A stretch of 64,000 nucleotides of DNA from VRUE01 sp963840565 (GTDB taxonomy: Bacteria > Actinomycetota > Thermoleophilia > Solirubrobacterales > 70-9). Below are positions 16,567-26,662 of this stretch, one piece after another. A program made the position numbers and the translations under genes. The notes beneath the pieces were generated by a model, which had not been told where the DNA came from, made no database searches, and saw nothing but the letters and a program-made list of their open reading frames with translations. Each line of letters starts with the position of its first letter. Position 1 is the stretch's first letter. Where the stretch lies: NCBI GenBank assembly GCA_963840565.1, contig CAWIZH010000004.1, positions 186,001-250,000 on the forward strand. The letters run 5' to 3'.

Positions 16567-18885
16567 TCAGTCTTCGCCGCCGGGCTGAACGGTGTTGCCG
16601 CCCTTGCCCTGCTTGCCGAGGTCGTCGGGCAAGGCGTACTTCGACGGTGCGGTCGGCACGTCGGGGTTTTCGATCTTGCCCAGCTGGTCGGTCAGCCGCT
16701 GCCATTGCTCGGGCTTCAGCAGCGCTTCGAACTGCTGGTCGAACGGGCCACTCAGCGGGTGATAGCCGACGTGAACGTGGTCGTAGTGATCGGGCAGGGC
16801 GAAGCTGGTTTCTCCCGGCAGGTCCTCGAGCGAGATCACCTGGTGGGGATGCATCGTGCCCTGCAGCTGCAGCACCGTTTTGATCAGTTCGTCGGTCGGC
16901 GTCCCCGGCCCCTGGTGGCCGGTCACCACGACGCCGTTGATCACGGCAATGTCGACGGCGTCGCCGGTGCTGTGCTCGGAGACGTTGCCGGACGTGGTCA
17001 TCAGGCTGTGGCCGCACTTGAGCGCGGTGATCGTCAGTTTGAAGCCTTTCGAGACCAGGTACTCGAGCATCGCCAGGACCCGCCGATCGATCTGGCCGGT
17101 GGCGATGTCTTCGCGGCCGCATTCGTAGATCGAGAGATTTTCGTCGGCCAGGACGCGCCGCTCCAGGTCCTCCTTGGAGAGCAGCAGGACGCCGGCGCCG
17201 CTGAGGTCGTCGGCGAAGGGGCTCTTGCCCTTGGCGCGGTAGATCGCGGTGGCCTCGAGCAGCTTCCAGCCGTCGAGGATCGGCTTCGGATCGATCCGCG
17301 GAGCGCCGCGGCCGGCCGGCCGGATCGAGAAGTTGATGTGCGGGTCGACGCCGCTTTCGGCACCGCCGATTCGAGCCAGGACCGTGCCGGCAATAACCTT
17401 CGACCCGACCTTGAGGGTTCCATCTCCCTCGATGGTCTCGGTGCCGGCGGCAGCTTCTGCACTTGCCTGGCCGCCGTCGGCTCGGCTCGGCAGCGCGCGG
17501 AGTCGGGGGCGGAGATTCTGGCTGTCGATCGGAACCCGTCTCTCCTTGCCGCCCGGCATCACCACGCTGCGGTGCTTGCGGACGATCTGTCCCAGCTCGG
17601 CGTAGGTGAAGCGGTTGCCGTAGGCATCTTGCAGGACCACGTAACGGCCGAGCTTGGGCGAGTCGCCCATCTTCTCGATCACGCCGTCGTTGACGGCTAC
17701 GACCGGCGCGCCCTCGCTGGAGAAGATGTTGATCCCGCGCCGGGTCGGCGAGGAGGCGATCACGTCGGCGGCGTTGCCGTAGGCGTCGCGCGTCCCCGGC
17801 TTGGCCCGCTTCAGCGCCTCGCGGGTGGAGATGTCGTCGGCGTAGCTGGCGTTCGCGGCAACCGGGAAGTGGGCCCCCTCGGTCAGCCCGGTGAGCGAGC
17901 CGACCAGATCGGAGGGAAGCTTGCCGTAGGCCCGTGCGTAGAGCAGGACCTCTTCGACGTACCAGTCGGCGTGGTTGTAGGAGAGGATCGCGTTGTAGAG
18001 GTCGCTGGTGCCGCCGCTGAGCTTGAGGTAGTGGGCGGCGGCGCAGATCGCGTCGACCGGGTTGTAAGGGTCCTTGCGCCCGTCTCCGTTGGCGTCTACT
18101 CCATACGCTTCCCAGCTGGAGGGGAGGAACTGCATCCAGCCGACCGCGCCGGCGCTGGAGACGTTGAGGTTGGTGCCGAAGGCGGTCTCGATCTTGTTGA
18201 TCGAAGCGAGCACCTCCCAGGGGATCCCGTACTCGGTTCCGCAGGCCTGGTAGATCGGCAGCAGGAAGGGCGGGATCTCGAAGGAGTCGATGACGAAGTT
18301 GGGGACGCCGATCGGCGCCGGCCCGAAGGGGGCGATCGTCGCCGTCGGGTTGGCGGTGGTCGGCGAGCCACCATCGTTGAACGAAGGGGAGGAGCCGCCG
18401 CTGGAGCTTTCGGGTGCCGGCTGAACGCCCGCAGTGGCGCTCGGGGCGACGGCACCGCCGCCGCTGTTCCCACCGCCCCCGCTCGCATCGCCGAGGTTGT
18501 TGTTGTGGCGGACGCCATCGCCGCCGCTGCCGTCGATCGTCGTGCCCGCCTTGACTCCGTTGGATGGCGCCGGAGTGGGCGCGCTCGGCGCCGGCTGCGC
18601 TTCGATGCTGGTGCCGGCCGACGGCTTTTCGGTTTCCTCGCTGGTATCGGCGGGCGAGCTGCAGTCCGGATCTTCGCTGTCAACCAGGCCGTCGTGGTCG
18701 TCGTCGAGTCCGTTCGAGCAGGCCGGTGGGGCAACGGCCGGGGCTGCCGGTGTGGTCGAGAGCGGGGCGACCGCTTCCAGGGCTTCAGTGGTCGTGGCGT
18801 CTTCGGCGCCGGCGAAGCCGACACCGAGCGCCGTAACGACGCCAAAGCTGGCCAAGGCCATGGTCAGTGCGAGCTTGTTTCTCAT
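16567..18885 (-). CDS. Secreted three-domain cell-wall enzyme: lytic transglycosylase, degenerate LytM, M15-like peptidase
   Basis: A 772-residue exported protein. It has a signal peptide at 1-27, then a Ca-binding-like repeat (NGLDDDHDGLVDSEDPD) and a low-complexity Ser/Gly/Pro linker to about 180. An MltB/SLT-type transglycosylase domain follows (INKIETAFG with the catalytic Glu, SSAGAVGWMQFLPSSWE, about 210-310). Next is an M23/LytM-like beta domain (about 370-510) in which metal ligands are lost: GINIFSSEG where HxGxD is expected and PHINF in place of HxH. The C-terminal part has SEHSTGDAVDIA and DHVHVGY, the zinc motifs of M15 D,D-peptidases. It probably cuts glycan strands and peptides during growth or division. 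Confidence 0.82.
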   Translation of the reverse strand: MRNKLALTMALASFGVVTALGVGFAGAEDATTTEALEAVAPLSTTPAAPAVAPPACSNGLDDDHDGLVDSEDPDCSSPADTSEETEKPSAGTSIEAQPAPSAPTPAPSNGVKAGTTIDGSGGDGVRHNNNLGDASGGGGNSGGGAVAPSATAGVQPAPESSSGGSSPSFNDGGSPTTANPTATIAPFGPAPIGVPNFVIDSFEIPPFLLPIYQACGTEYGIPWEVLASINKIETAFGTNLNVSSAGAVGWMQFLPSSWEAYGVDANGDGRKDPYNPVDAICAAAHYLKLSGGTSDLYNAILSYNHADWYVEEVLLYARAYGKLPSDLVGSLTGLTEGAHFPVAANASYADDISTREALKRAKPGTRDAYGNAADVIASSPTRRGINIFSSEGAPVVAVNDGVIEKMGDSPKLGRYVVLQDAYGNRFTYAELGQIVRKHRSVVMPGGKERRVPIDSQNLRPRLRALPSRADGGQASAEAAAGTETIEGDGTLKVGSKVIAGTVLARIGGAESGVDPHINFSIRPAGRGAPRIDPKPILDGWKLLEATAIYRAKGKSPFADDLSGAGVLLLSKEDLERRVLADENLSIYECGREDIATGQIDRRVLAMLEYLVSKGFKLTITALKCGHSLMTTSGNVSEHSTGDAVDIAVINGVVVTGHQGPGTPTDELIKTVLQLQGTMHPHQVISLEDLPGETSFALPDHYDHVHVGYHPLSGPFDQQFEALLKPEQWQRLTDQLGKIENPDVPTAPSKYALPDDLGKQGKGGNTVQPGGED

Positions 18886-19111
18886 ACGACGGCGCCTCTA
18901 TCCCCGCTGTCCCGGAATGTGCAGCTCATTTTTGCCTTCTCCCTGTGCAGCAAGGCTCGCCCAAGCTACTGGCTTGCCCAGGGGGGCGCAACGGCTCGCC
19001 CCTGCCCCCAACAAGCCCTTAATCAACGTTTGTTCCATGCCGACAGGGCGGGAGGATTTCAGGCGTGCCGGATGCGCCGGTTAAGCTGCTGTCAATGAGG
19101 TCGATTTACCG

Positions 19112-19444
19112 ATGAATGCCGAGTACGACGATCCGGACGGCCTGCGGGCGCGCAGCGAGCAGGCGATCGGCGAGTTCGCCCAGGCGCTGCTCGACAGCCA
19201 GGTGCTCGAGAACGCCGTTTCGGCGGCGTTCGGCGCTCGCGAGAAGGCGGTCGAGGCCCAGCAGGCGGCGATGAGTGCGCTCAACCTGCCCTCGGCTGGT
19301 GACGTCGAACGGCTCGAGCGCCGTTTGCGTTCGCTTTCGCAGCGGCTGGAAGAGGTCGAGGACCAGGTCGACCGTGCCGTTCGCGATCTCGGCGACGTTC
19401 GCCGCTCGCTGGCCGCCGAGAAGCGCGAAAAAGGCAAAGACTAA
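19112..19444 (+). CDS. Small coiled-coil protein, 110 aa
   Basis: A soluble helical protein with heptad-like leucines and charges in the second half (VERLERRLRSLSQRLEEVED, about residues 65-95) and an alanine-rich first half. The pattern resembles phasin or PHA-regulator small proteins but gives no definite family. ATG 19112 (MNAEYDDPDGLRARSEQ) follows a 226-bp region between this gene and the divergent cell-wall enzyme, which holds no recognisable motif. It converges with the nucleoside phosphorylase gene 9 bp away. Confidence 0.55.
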   Translation: MNAEYDDPDGLRARSEQAIGEFAQALLDSQVLENAVSAAFGAREKAVEAQQAAMSALNLPSAGDVERLERRLRSLSQRLEEVEDQVDRAVRDLGDVRRSLAAEKREKGKD

Positions 19445-19453
19445 CCCTCGACT

Positions 19454-20127
19454 TTAGGCTGAGAGTGCAGTAGAAGCGGCTCGTCCGGCGCGCTTCTCGG
19501 CCAGTTCGAGCGCCTCCTTCTCCAGGCCCTTCCCGCCGCCGGATTTTTCGGCGACGATCAGGACCGCGGCGGCGGCAATTCCAAGCGAGCGAGCCCGCGG
19601 CAAACAGCGGCGCCGTCTGCATGTCGGCCGCGGCGACGCCGGATAGCAGTGCCTGCTCATCCGGATGAGCGTCGACGCTCGCGATGGTTGCCGACCGACC
19701 GTCTTCGCCGAGCGCTCCGCCGAGTCGCTCGGTCAGGTCCGTGTCGGGGGTCACCGTCTCGCCGACCGTGATCCCGAGCGAGGCGGCGCTGCCCCCGGTG
19801 GCGATCGCGGCACTTACAAGCATCAGCTCGCCGAGCTGAGCAGTCGCCGGATCCGAAGCAGGTCCCCACTCGCACGACCCGTCGCACCCCCAGCTCAGCG
19901 AGGTCGCTGAGCACGAGCGCGGCACTGGGCCCGCCGATCCCGGTCGCCTGAATCGTCAGTGCGTCGCCCGCCGGGGTCTGGCCCGAGTAGCCCCACAGCC
20001 CCCGCGCGTGATTGCTCATCTTCGGTTCCTCGAGCAGCTCTTGGGCCAGCAGCAGGGCTCGGCCGGGGTCGCCGACCAGCACGGCGTCGGCGGCGATCGG
20101 AGCGGTGGGGCGCAGGTGCGCGGGCAC
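19454..20127 (-). CDS. deoD: DeoD-type purine-nucleoside phosphorylase, frame interrupted
   Basis: The N-terminal half is clear: DAVLVGDPGRALLLAQELL, MSNHARGLWGYSG and TGIGGPSAALVLSDLAELG, the phosphate and nucleoside sites of the trimeric/hexameric PNP-UDP family, then VRVGTC. The remainder continues in other frames (ELMLVSAAIATGGSAAS and VDAHPDEQALLSGVAAADMQ), ending in EKRAGRAASTALSA. At least two indels are needed, near 19880 and 19600. The enzyme cleaves purine nucleosides with phosphate for salvage. Start at 20127, 107 bp from the divergent P-II gene. Confidence 0.8.
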
Positions 20128-20140
20128 GGCAGCGACCCTA

Positions 20141-20162
20141 TTGCCACTTGCTTGCCACTTGC
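20141..20162. promoter_or_regulatory. Tandem 11-bp direct repeat upstream of the P-II gene
   Basis: TTGCCACTTGC occurs twice with no gap (20141-20151 and 20152-20162), placing the two copies one helical turn apart on the same face. It lies in the short divergent region between deoD and the P-II gene and is a candidate operator. No regulator is implied by the sequence. Confidence 0.35.
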
Positions 20163-20234
20163 GAGAACGACGGGGGGCAGATCTTCGCCATCTGTCTAAG
20201 GAGGCGCGCCGGATTTCGTTGGAGGATCGAGCCG

Positions 20235-20594
20235 GTGAAGAAGATCGAGGCCTTCATCCGCCACGAGGCGTTCGACCCGATTCGGGCCGAGCTGCTCGAC
20301 AAGGGACTGCCTTCGCTGTCGATCCTCGAGGTCAAGGGGTCCGGCCGCCAGAAGGGAGAGGTCGAGCACTACCGCGGCTCGGTCCTGATGATCAGCGTGC
20401 GGCCGAAGCTGAAGCTCGAGGTCGTGGTCGAGGACAAGGACAAGGATTTGGTCGTCGAGACGATCCTCAGGCACGCTCGCACCGGCGAGGTCGGCGACGG
20501 CAAGATCTTCGTCCTGCCGGTCGAGGAGGCGATTCGGATTCGCACCGGCGAGGACGGCGAGCCGGTGCTGCAGGCGCACGACCCATCGGCTTGA
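20235..20594 (+). CDS. glnB: P-II family nitrogen signalling protein with altered T-loop
   Basis: A small trimeric sensor that binds ATP/ADP and 2-oxoglutarate. Aligned by eye with E. coli GlnB, numbering matches without gaps through residue 103. Gln39, Lys58, Glu62, Thr83, Lys90, Arg101 and Arg103 are kept, as are KGSGRQKG, TGEVGDGKIFV and IRIRTGE. Tyr51, the uridylylation or adenylylation site, is Leu here (YRGSVLMISV), so control by covalent modification at that site is not possible. Start GTG 20235 follows GGAGGA. The protein probably signals through ligand binding alone. Partners may be Amt or GSIII, though neither is adjacent. Confidence 0.9.
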   Translation: MKKIEAFIRHEAFDPIRAELLDKGLPSLSILEVKGSGRQKGEVEHYRGSVLMISVRPKLKLEVVVEDKDKDLVVETILRHARTGEVGDGKIFVLPVEEAIRIRTGEDGEPVLQAHDPSA

Positions 20595-20622
20595 CCCCTG
20601 CTGGGACTAGCCTCGGTCCTCG

Positions 20623-21810
20623 GTGGCGGTCGACGAACGCATATCCCTCAGCGAGGCCTCGCGCCGTGCCGGCGTCTCGCCGAGCACGCTGAAACGCTGG
20701 GCGGAGGAGAAGATCGTGCCGGTGCGCCGCGGCCGCTGGACCGCCGCCGCCGCGGCCCAGGCACGGGTTGTGGCGAGGATGCGCGAGCGCGGTCACTCGC
20801 TCGAGGACCTCAAGCGGGCGGGCCGCGAGGGGCGCCTCGCCTTCGGCTTCACCGAGGATCTCTTCCCGCAGCCGGAAGAGCAGGTGACGGTGGCGCAGGT
20901 CGCCCGTGAGACCGGTCTCGAGCCGGAGCTGGTCGAGCGCATCCTGGTCATCCTCGGCACCCCGCTGGAGCGCGAGCGCCTGCTCAACCCCGACGACGTG
21001 CAGGCGCTGCGCCATTGCGCCCGGGTGCTCGCTGCCGGCTTCCCGCTCGTCGCCTTCCTCCAACTCGTCCGCGTCTACGCGCAGTCGCTGCGGCGCATCG
21101 CCGACGCCGAGGTGCGGCTCTTCCACCTCTACGTGCACGAACCGCTGATCCGCGACGGCGTCCCCGAGCTGGAGATGGCCGAGGAGATGGGCGAGCTGGC
21201 CGGCGACATGCTGCCGCTCGCCTCGCCGCTGATCGACTACCTGCACACCCGCTACCTGCGCTTCTTCCTCGAGCAGGACGTGATCGGTCACATGGAGAGC
21301 GAGCTCGAGGCCAGCTCGGACCTCGGGCAGGTGCCGATCACCCTCTGCTTCATCGACCTCACCGGCTTCACCCGCTACACCGAGGAGGAGGGCGACCTGG
21401 AGGCGCTCGACGTGGTCGAGAACTTCGTCGAAACGGTGGAAGGGACGCTGCCGCCGGAGGCGACGATCGTGAAGACGATCGGCGACGAGGTGATGGTCGT
21501 CTCGCCCGATGCCGCCTCGCTGACCGAGTGGGCGGTCGGCCTGCTCGCGCGCCTTCCCGAGCGCCCGCGGCCCCGGGTCGGCATCCACTGCGCCAACGCC
21601 GTCTACCGCGACGGCGACTACTTCGGCACCCACGTCAACCTCGCCCACCGCGTCGTCAGCCGTGCCCAGGCGGGGGAGGTGCTGGTCACCGACCGGGTCA
21701 CCGATGCGATCCGCGAGCGCGAGAGCCTCACCTTCGAGCCGATCGGCGAGGTCAACCTCAAAGGCTTCCCCGAGCCGACGCCGCTCTTCATCGTTCGCGC
21801 CGCCCCCTGA
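20623..21810 (+). CDS. Class III adenylate/guanylate cyclase with N-terminal MerR-type HTH
   Basis: 395 residues. The first about 75 look like a MerR-type winged helix (ISLSEASRRAGVSPSTLKRW, then ERGHSLEDLKRAG). A second HTH-like stretch follows (VTVAQVARETGLEPELVERI). The cyclase domain from about 225 to 390 has CFIDLTGFTRYT and KTIGDEVMVVSPD, giving the two metal aspartates and the purine-selecting Lys, and GTHVNLAHRVVSRAQAGEVLVT with the transition-state Asn and Arg. It should therefore be catalytically competent. Start GTG 20623. It follows the P-II gene by 28 bp and may be co-transcribed. Confidence 0.88.
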   Translation: MAVDERISLSEASRRAGVSPSTLKRWAEEKIVPVRRGRWTAAAAAQARVVARMRERGHSLEDLKRAGREGRLAFGFTEDLFPQPEEQVTVAQVARETGLEPELVERILVILGTPLERERLLNPDDVQALRHCARVLAAGFPLVAFLQLVRVYAQSLRRIADAEVRLFHLYVHEPLIRDGVPELEMAEEMGELAGDMLPLASPLIDYLHTRYLRFFLEQDVIGHMESELEASSDLGQVPITLCFIDLTGFTRYTEEEGDLEALDVVENFVETVEGTLPPEATIVKTIGDEVMVVSPDAASLTEWAVGLLARLPERPRPRVGIHCANAVYRDGDYFGTHVNLAHRVVSRAQAGEVLVTDRVTDAIRERESLTFEPIGEVNLKGFPEPTPLFIVRAAP

Positions 21811-21823
21811 ACGGCTCCGGGCC

Positions 21824-21870
21824 TTCCGGTGCGCTTTATCCCCCCATGGAGGGGATAAAGCGCACCGGAA
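21824..21870. repeat. Perfect 20-bp hairpin between cyclase and tilS
   Basis: Arms 21824-21843 and 21851-21870 are perfect reverse complements around a 7-nt CCATGGA loop. It is AT-containing in the middle (GCTTTATCCCC) and has no following T-tract. It may be an I-shaped terminator for the cyclase gene or a palindromic element. It ends 25 bp before the tilS start. Confidence 0.8.
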
Positions 21871-21895
21871 CGATTGGGGCGCGACACTTAGTGGC

Positions 21896-22836
21896 GTGAC
21901 GAGCCAGGCGATGGTCGAGGCGGTTCGAGAGGGCGGACTCCTCGACCCCGAGACTCCTGTGGTGGCGATGCTCTCCGGGGGTCGCGACTCGGTCTGCCTG
22001 CTCGACCTCTCGGTCCGCCTGCTCGGCGCGGAGGCGGTGATGGCGCTGCACGTCAACTACGGCCTGCGCGACGACTCCGACTCCGGACGAGGCGCACTGC
22101 GCTCGCCTCTGCGAGCGGCTCGGCTGTCGTCTCGAGATCGAGCGGCCGCGTCGACCGGAGGGGCCGGGCAACCTGCAGGCCTGGGCGCGCGACATGCGCT
22201 ACACGGCCGCGGCGCGGCTGGCGCTGCCCGTCGAGGCGCTGATCGCGACCGGACACACGGCTGACGACCAGGTCGAGACGATCCTCTACCGCCTCGCCTC
22301 CTCGCCCAGCCGCCGCGCCCTGCTTGGCATGCGCCGGCGGGACGGCAGCCTGGTGCGTCCGCTGCTCGGCTTCACTCGCGAGGAGACCACCGCCTACTGC
22401 GAGGAGCACGAGCTCGCGCTGGCGCGACGACCCGACCAACGCCGAAGACGGCTATGCCCGCAACCGCGTCCGCAATCGGCTCGTCCCGGCGCTGGCGGAG
22501 ATCCATCCCGCCGCCTCCCGCAACGTCCTGCGCACGGCCGAGCTGCTCCGCGACGAGGCCGAGGTGCTCGACGCGCTCGTCGACGCCGAGCTCGGCGGCG
22601 CCAACGGCTCCGGGCGCGGCACGATCGAGCTGCAGCGGCTGGCCGAGCTGCCCGGGGCCCTGCGCCGGCTGGTCGTCCAGCGCCTCGCCGACCGTGCCGC
22701 TGGTCGCCCGGTGCCCGGCGCCGCCAACCGCGCCGACGAGGTCGCCGCCCTGCGCCGCACCGGCACGGCGATGCTCGACCTCGGCGGCGGCACCCGCGCG
22801 GTGGTCGAACGCGGCGTCTTGCGGGCAGAGCGCTAA
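21896..22836 (+). CDS. tilS: tRNA(Ile)-lysidine synthetase, two frameshifts
   Basis: TilS converts C34 of tRNA-Ile(CAU) to lysidine, an essential step for AUA decoding. The PP-loop SGGRDSVCLLDLS is present near the N-terminus, then ATGHTADDQVETILYRL, SLVRPLLGFTREE and the catalytic RDDPTNAEDGYARNRVRN. Two indels interrupt the frame, near 22086 (one extra G gives DSDEAHCARLCERLG when removed) and near 22425. Start GTG 21896. It opens the conserved tilS-hpt-ftsH cluster and is bracketed by two perfect hairpins. Confidence 0.9.
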
Positions 22837-22842
22837 AAGCCA

Positions 22843-22891
22843 GCCGATGGGCCTGAAACGTCCAACTATTGGACGTTTCAGGCCCATCGGC
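22843..22891. repeat. Perfect 23-bp hairpin between tilS and hpt
   Basis: Arms 22843-22865 and 22869-22891 are perfect over 23 bp with a 3-nt CTA loop, beginning seven bases after the tilS stop. There is no T-tract. An RNA form would be extremely stable. It could be an I-shaped terminator or processing site separating tilS from hpt, or an inserted palindrome. Confidence 0.85.
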
Positions 22892-22915
22892 GTCGTCGTA
22901 TCTAGACTGCGGCGG

Positions 22916-23443
22916 GTGACCGACTCGGCGATTGGCGAGACCCTCGTCTCCAGCGAGGATCTGCAGAAGCGGGTCGCCGAGCTGGGGCGGCAGATCAGCG
23001 AGGAGTACGAGGGCCGCGACCTCTTCATGGTCGGCGTGCTGAAGGGCGCCGTGCTCTTCCTCGCCGACCTGATGCGCAACATCAGCGTGCCCTGTGAGGT
23101 CGACTTCATGGCCGTCTCCAGCTACGGCTCGCAGACCGACTCCTCGGGCGTGGTGCGGATCATGAAGGACCTCGATGCACCGATCGAAGGGCGCCACGTG
23201 CTGATCGTCGAGGACATCATCGACTCCGGCCTCACGCTTCAGTACCTGATGCGCAACCTGAACGCACGCAACCCGGCCTCGCTGGAGGTCTGTTCGTTGC
23301 TGACCAAGCCCGAGCGCCTGCGCGTCGATCTCTCGCCCCGCTACGTCGGCTTCGAGATCCCCGATCGTTTCGCGATCGGCTACGGCCTCGACCACGCGCA
23401 GCGCTACCGCAACCTCTCCTACGTCGCTGCGTTGAACGCGTAG
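22916..23443 (+). CDS. hpt: Hypoxanthine phosphoribosyltransferase
   Basis: About 175 residues. The PRPP-binding loop is VLIVEDIIDSGLTLQYL, the N-terminal flexible loop region MAVSSYGSQTDSSG, and the base site PDRFAIGYGLDHAQRYRNL, all typical of HPRT. It salvages hypoxanthine and guanine to IMP and GMP. GTG 22916 (VTDSAIGETLVSSEDL) is the start that fits family length; nothing better is available downstream of the hairpin. It is followed by ftsH 35 bp later, the arrangement seen in many actinobacteria and Firmicutes. Confidence 0.93.
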   Translation: MTDSAIGETLVSSEDLQKRVAELGRQISEEYEGRDLFMVGVLKGAVLFLADLMRNISVPCEVDFMAVSSYGSQTDSSGVVRIMKDLDAPIEGRHVLIVEDIIDSGLTLQYLMRNLNARNPASLEVCSLLTKPERLRVDLSPRYVGFEIPDRFAIGYGLDHAQRYRNLSYVAALNA

Positions 23444-23478
23444 ATGCCGAAACCGCCCTGGTACGCTGATTTTTCCCT

Positions 23479-25428
<1,950 letters not shown>

Positions 25429-25440
25429 CTGAGGATCGCC

Positions 25441-26221
25441 ATGAAGCTGATGGGGGTCGTCAACGTGACCCCTGACTCGTTTTCCGACGGTGGTCGGTAC
25501 CTCGATGCGGATGCGGCCGTCGCGCATGGGGAAAAGCTTGTTAGGGATGGGGCCTCGATTTTGGACGTCGGCGGGGAATCGACTCGCCCCGGGGCCATCG
25601 AAGTGGACGAGGCGGAGGAGCTGCGCAGGGCTGAGCCCGTGGTCGAAACCCTCGCGGGAGAGGCAACTGTCTCGATCGACACTTCGAAGCTGGCGGTGGC
25701 CGAGGCGGCGCTGGATGCTGGGGCCTCGATCGTCAATGACGTTACGGCGCTGCGGCGGGATCCGGAGATGGCGGCTCTTTGTGCGGAGCGTGGCGCTGGG
25801 GTGGTGCTGATGCACATGCCTGGCAGCCCGCGGACGATGCAGGACGACCCGAACTATTGGGACGTCGTCGATGAGGTCAAGGCGTTCCTGTCCGGGCGGA
25901 TCGAGGCGGCGCTCGCGGCCGGGGTCGAGGAGGAACGGATCTGGCTTGACCCGGGGATCGGTTTCGGCAAGACGGTTGAGCACAACCTCGAGCTGCTGCG
26001 GCGGCTTGGCCGAGCTGCGCGAGCTGGGCCGGCCGCTGGTGATCGGCACCTCCCGCAAGAGCTTCATCGGCAGGATCGACGGGTCTGGGGTGGACGAGCG
26101 GCTGGGCGGCTCGATCGCCTCCTCGGTGCTCGCCGCGGCGGAGGGCGCCGACGTCCTCCGCGTCCACGACGTCGCCGAGACCGCCCAGGCAATGCGGGTC
26201 GCCGAAGCGATCCTTGGGTAG
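25441..26221 (+). CDS. folP: Dihydropteroate synthase, one frameshift
   Basis: FolP joins p-aminobenzoate to dihydropterin pyrophosphate in folate synthesis. MGVVNVTPDSFSDGG and ILDVGGESTRPGA are the two family signatures, and VIGTSRKSFIG near the end is the pterin/sulfonamide loop. The frame slips near 26011: CTTGGCC should be CTGGCC, giving RRLAELRELGRPL. In many actinobacteria folE lies between ftsH and folP; it is absent here. Codons in the first 550 bases are unusually G/T-ending compared with neighbours. Confidence 0.92.
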
Positions 26222-26230
26222 GTTGCCTCT

Positions 26231-26654
26231 ATGGAGTCGCACGACAACGGGATCGAATCGAGGGTCGAGGTCGAGCTGCGCGGGCTCTCGATCTACACCC
26301 ACCACGGGGTGAGCGACTCCGAGCAGGAGATCGGCCAGCGGCTCGAGTTCGACATCTCCTTCGACGTACCCGACTGCGACGCGGTGCTCACCGACCGGAT
26401 CGAGGACACGGTCGACTACGCCGAGGTCTGCGACATCGTCGCCCTCGCCGCTACCGAGCGCAGCTATCGCACCCTCGAGCGGCTGGCCCAGGTCGTCGGC
26501 GAGCGCTTGATGGAACGCTATGGCTGCGAATCGGTCCGCGTTCGCGCCGCCAAGCCCGAGCCGCCGCTGCCACTGGCGATTCAGGAGGTCGCGGTCGAGG
26601 TCGTCCATGAGCGCGGCTGGCGAGGCCGACGAGGACGAGGCGGAAGCCGGCTAG
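26231..26654 (+). CDS. folB: Dihydroneopterin aldolase, probable frameshift near the C-terminus
   Basis: FolB converts dihydroneopterin to hydroxymethyl-dihydropterin. ELRGLSIYTHHGVSDSEQEI carries the N-terminal signature, and TVDYAEVCDIV and LERLAQVVGERLMERY the active-site region. As read, the frame runs on into folK through a linker of GGA/CGA/CTA codons that is not coding-like. In another frame the same bases from 26607 give the GC3-rich acidic end MSAAGEADEDEAEAG and a TAG at 26652. I therefore end folB there and take the apparent FolB-FolK fusion to be an indel artefact. Five folate-cluster genes follow ftsH closely. Confidence 0.85.
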
Positions 26655-26662
26655 CAAGCTTG

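Noticed and set aside
16501..19098. Long plus-strand open frame over the secreted cell-wall enzyme
   Set aside because: No recognisable domain, composition follows the mirrored codon positions of the real gene, and the minus-strand protein has a signal peptide and catalytic motifs.
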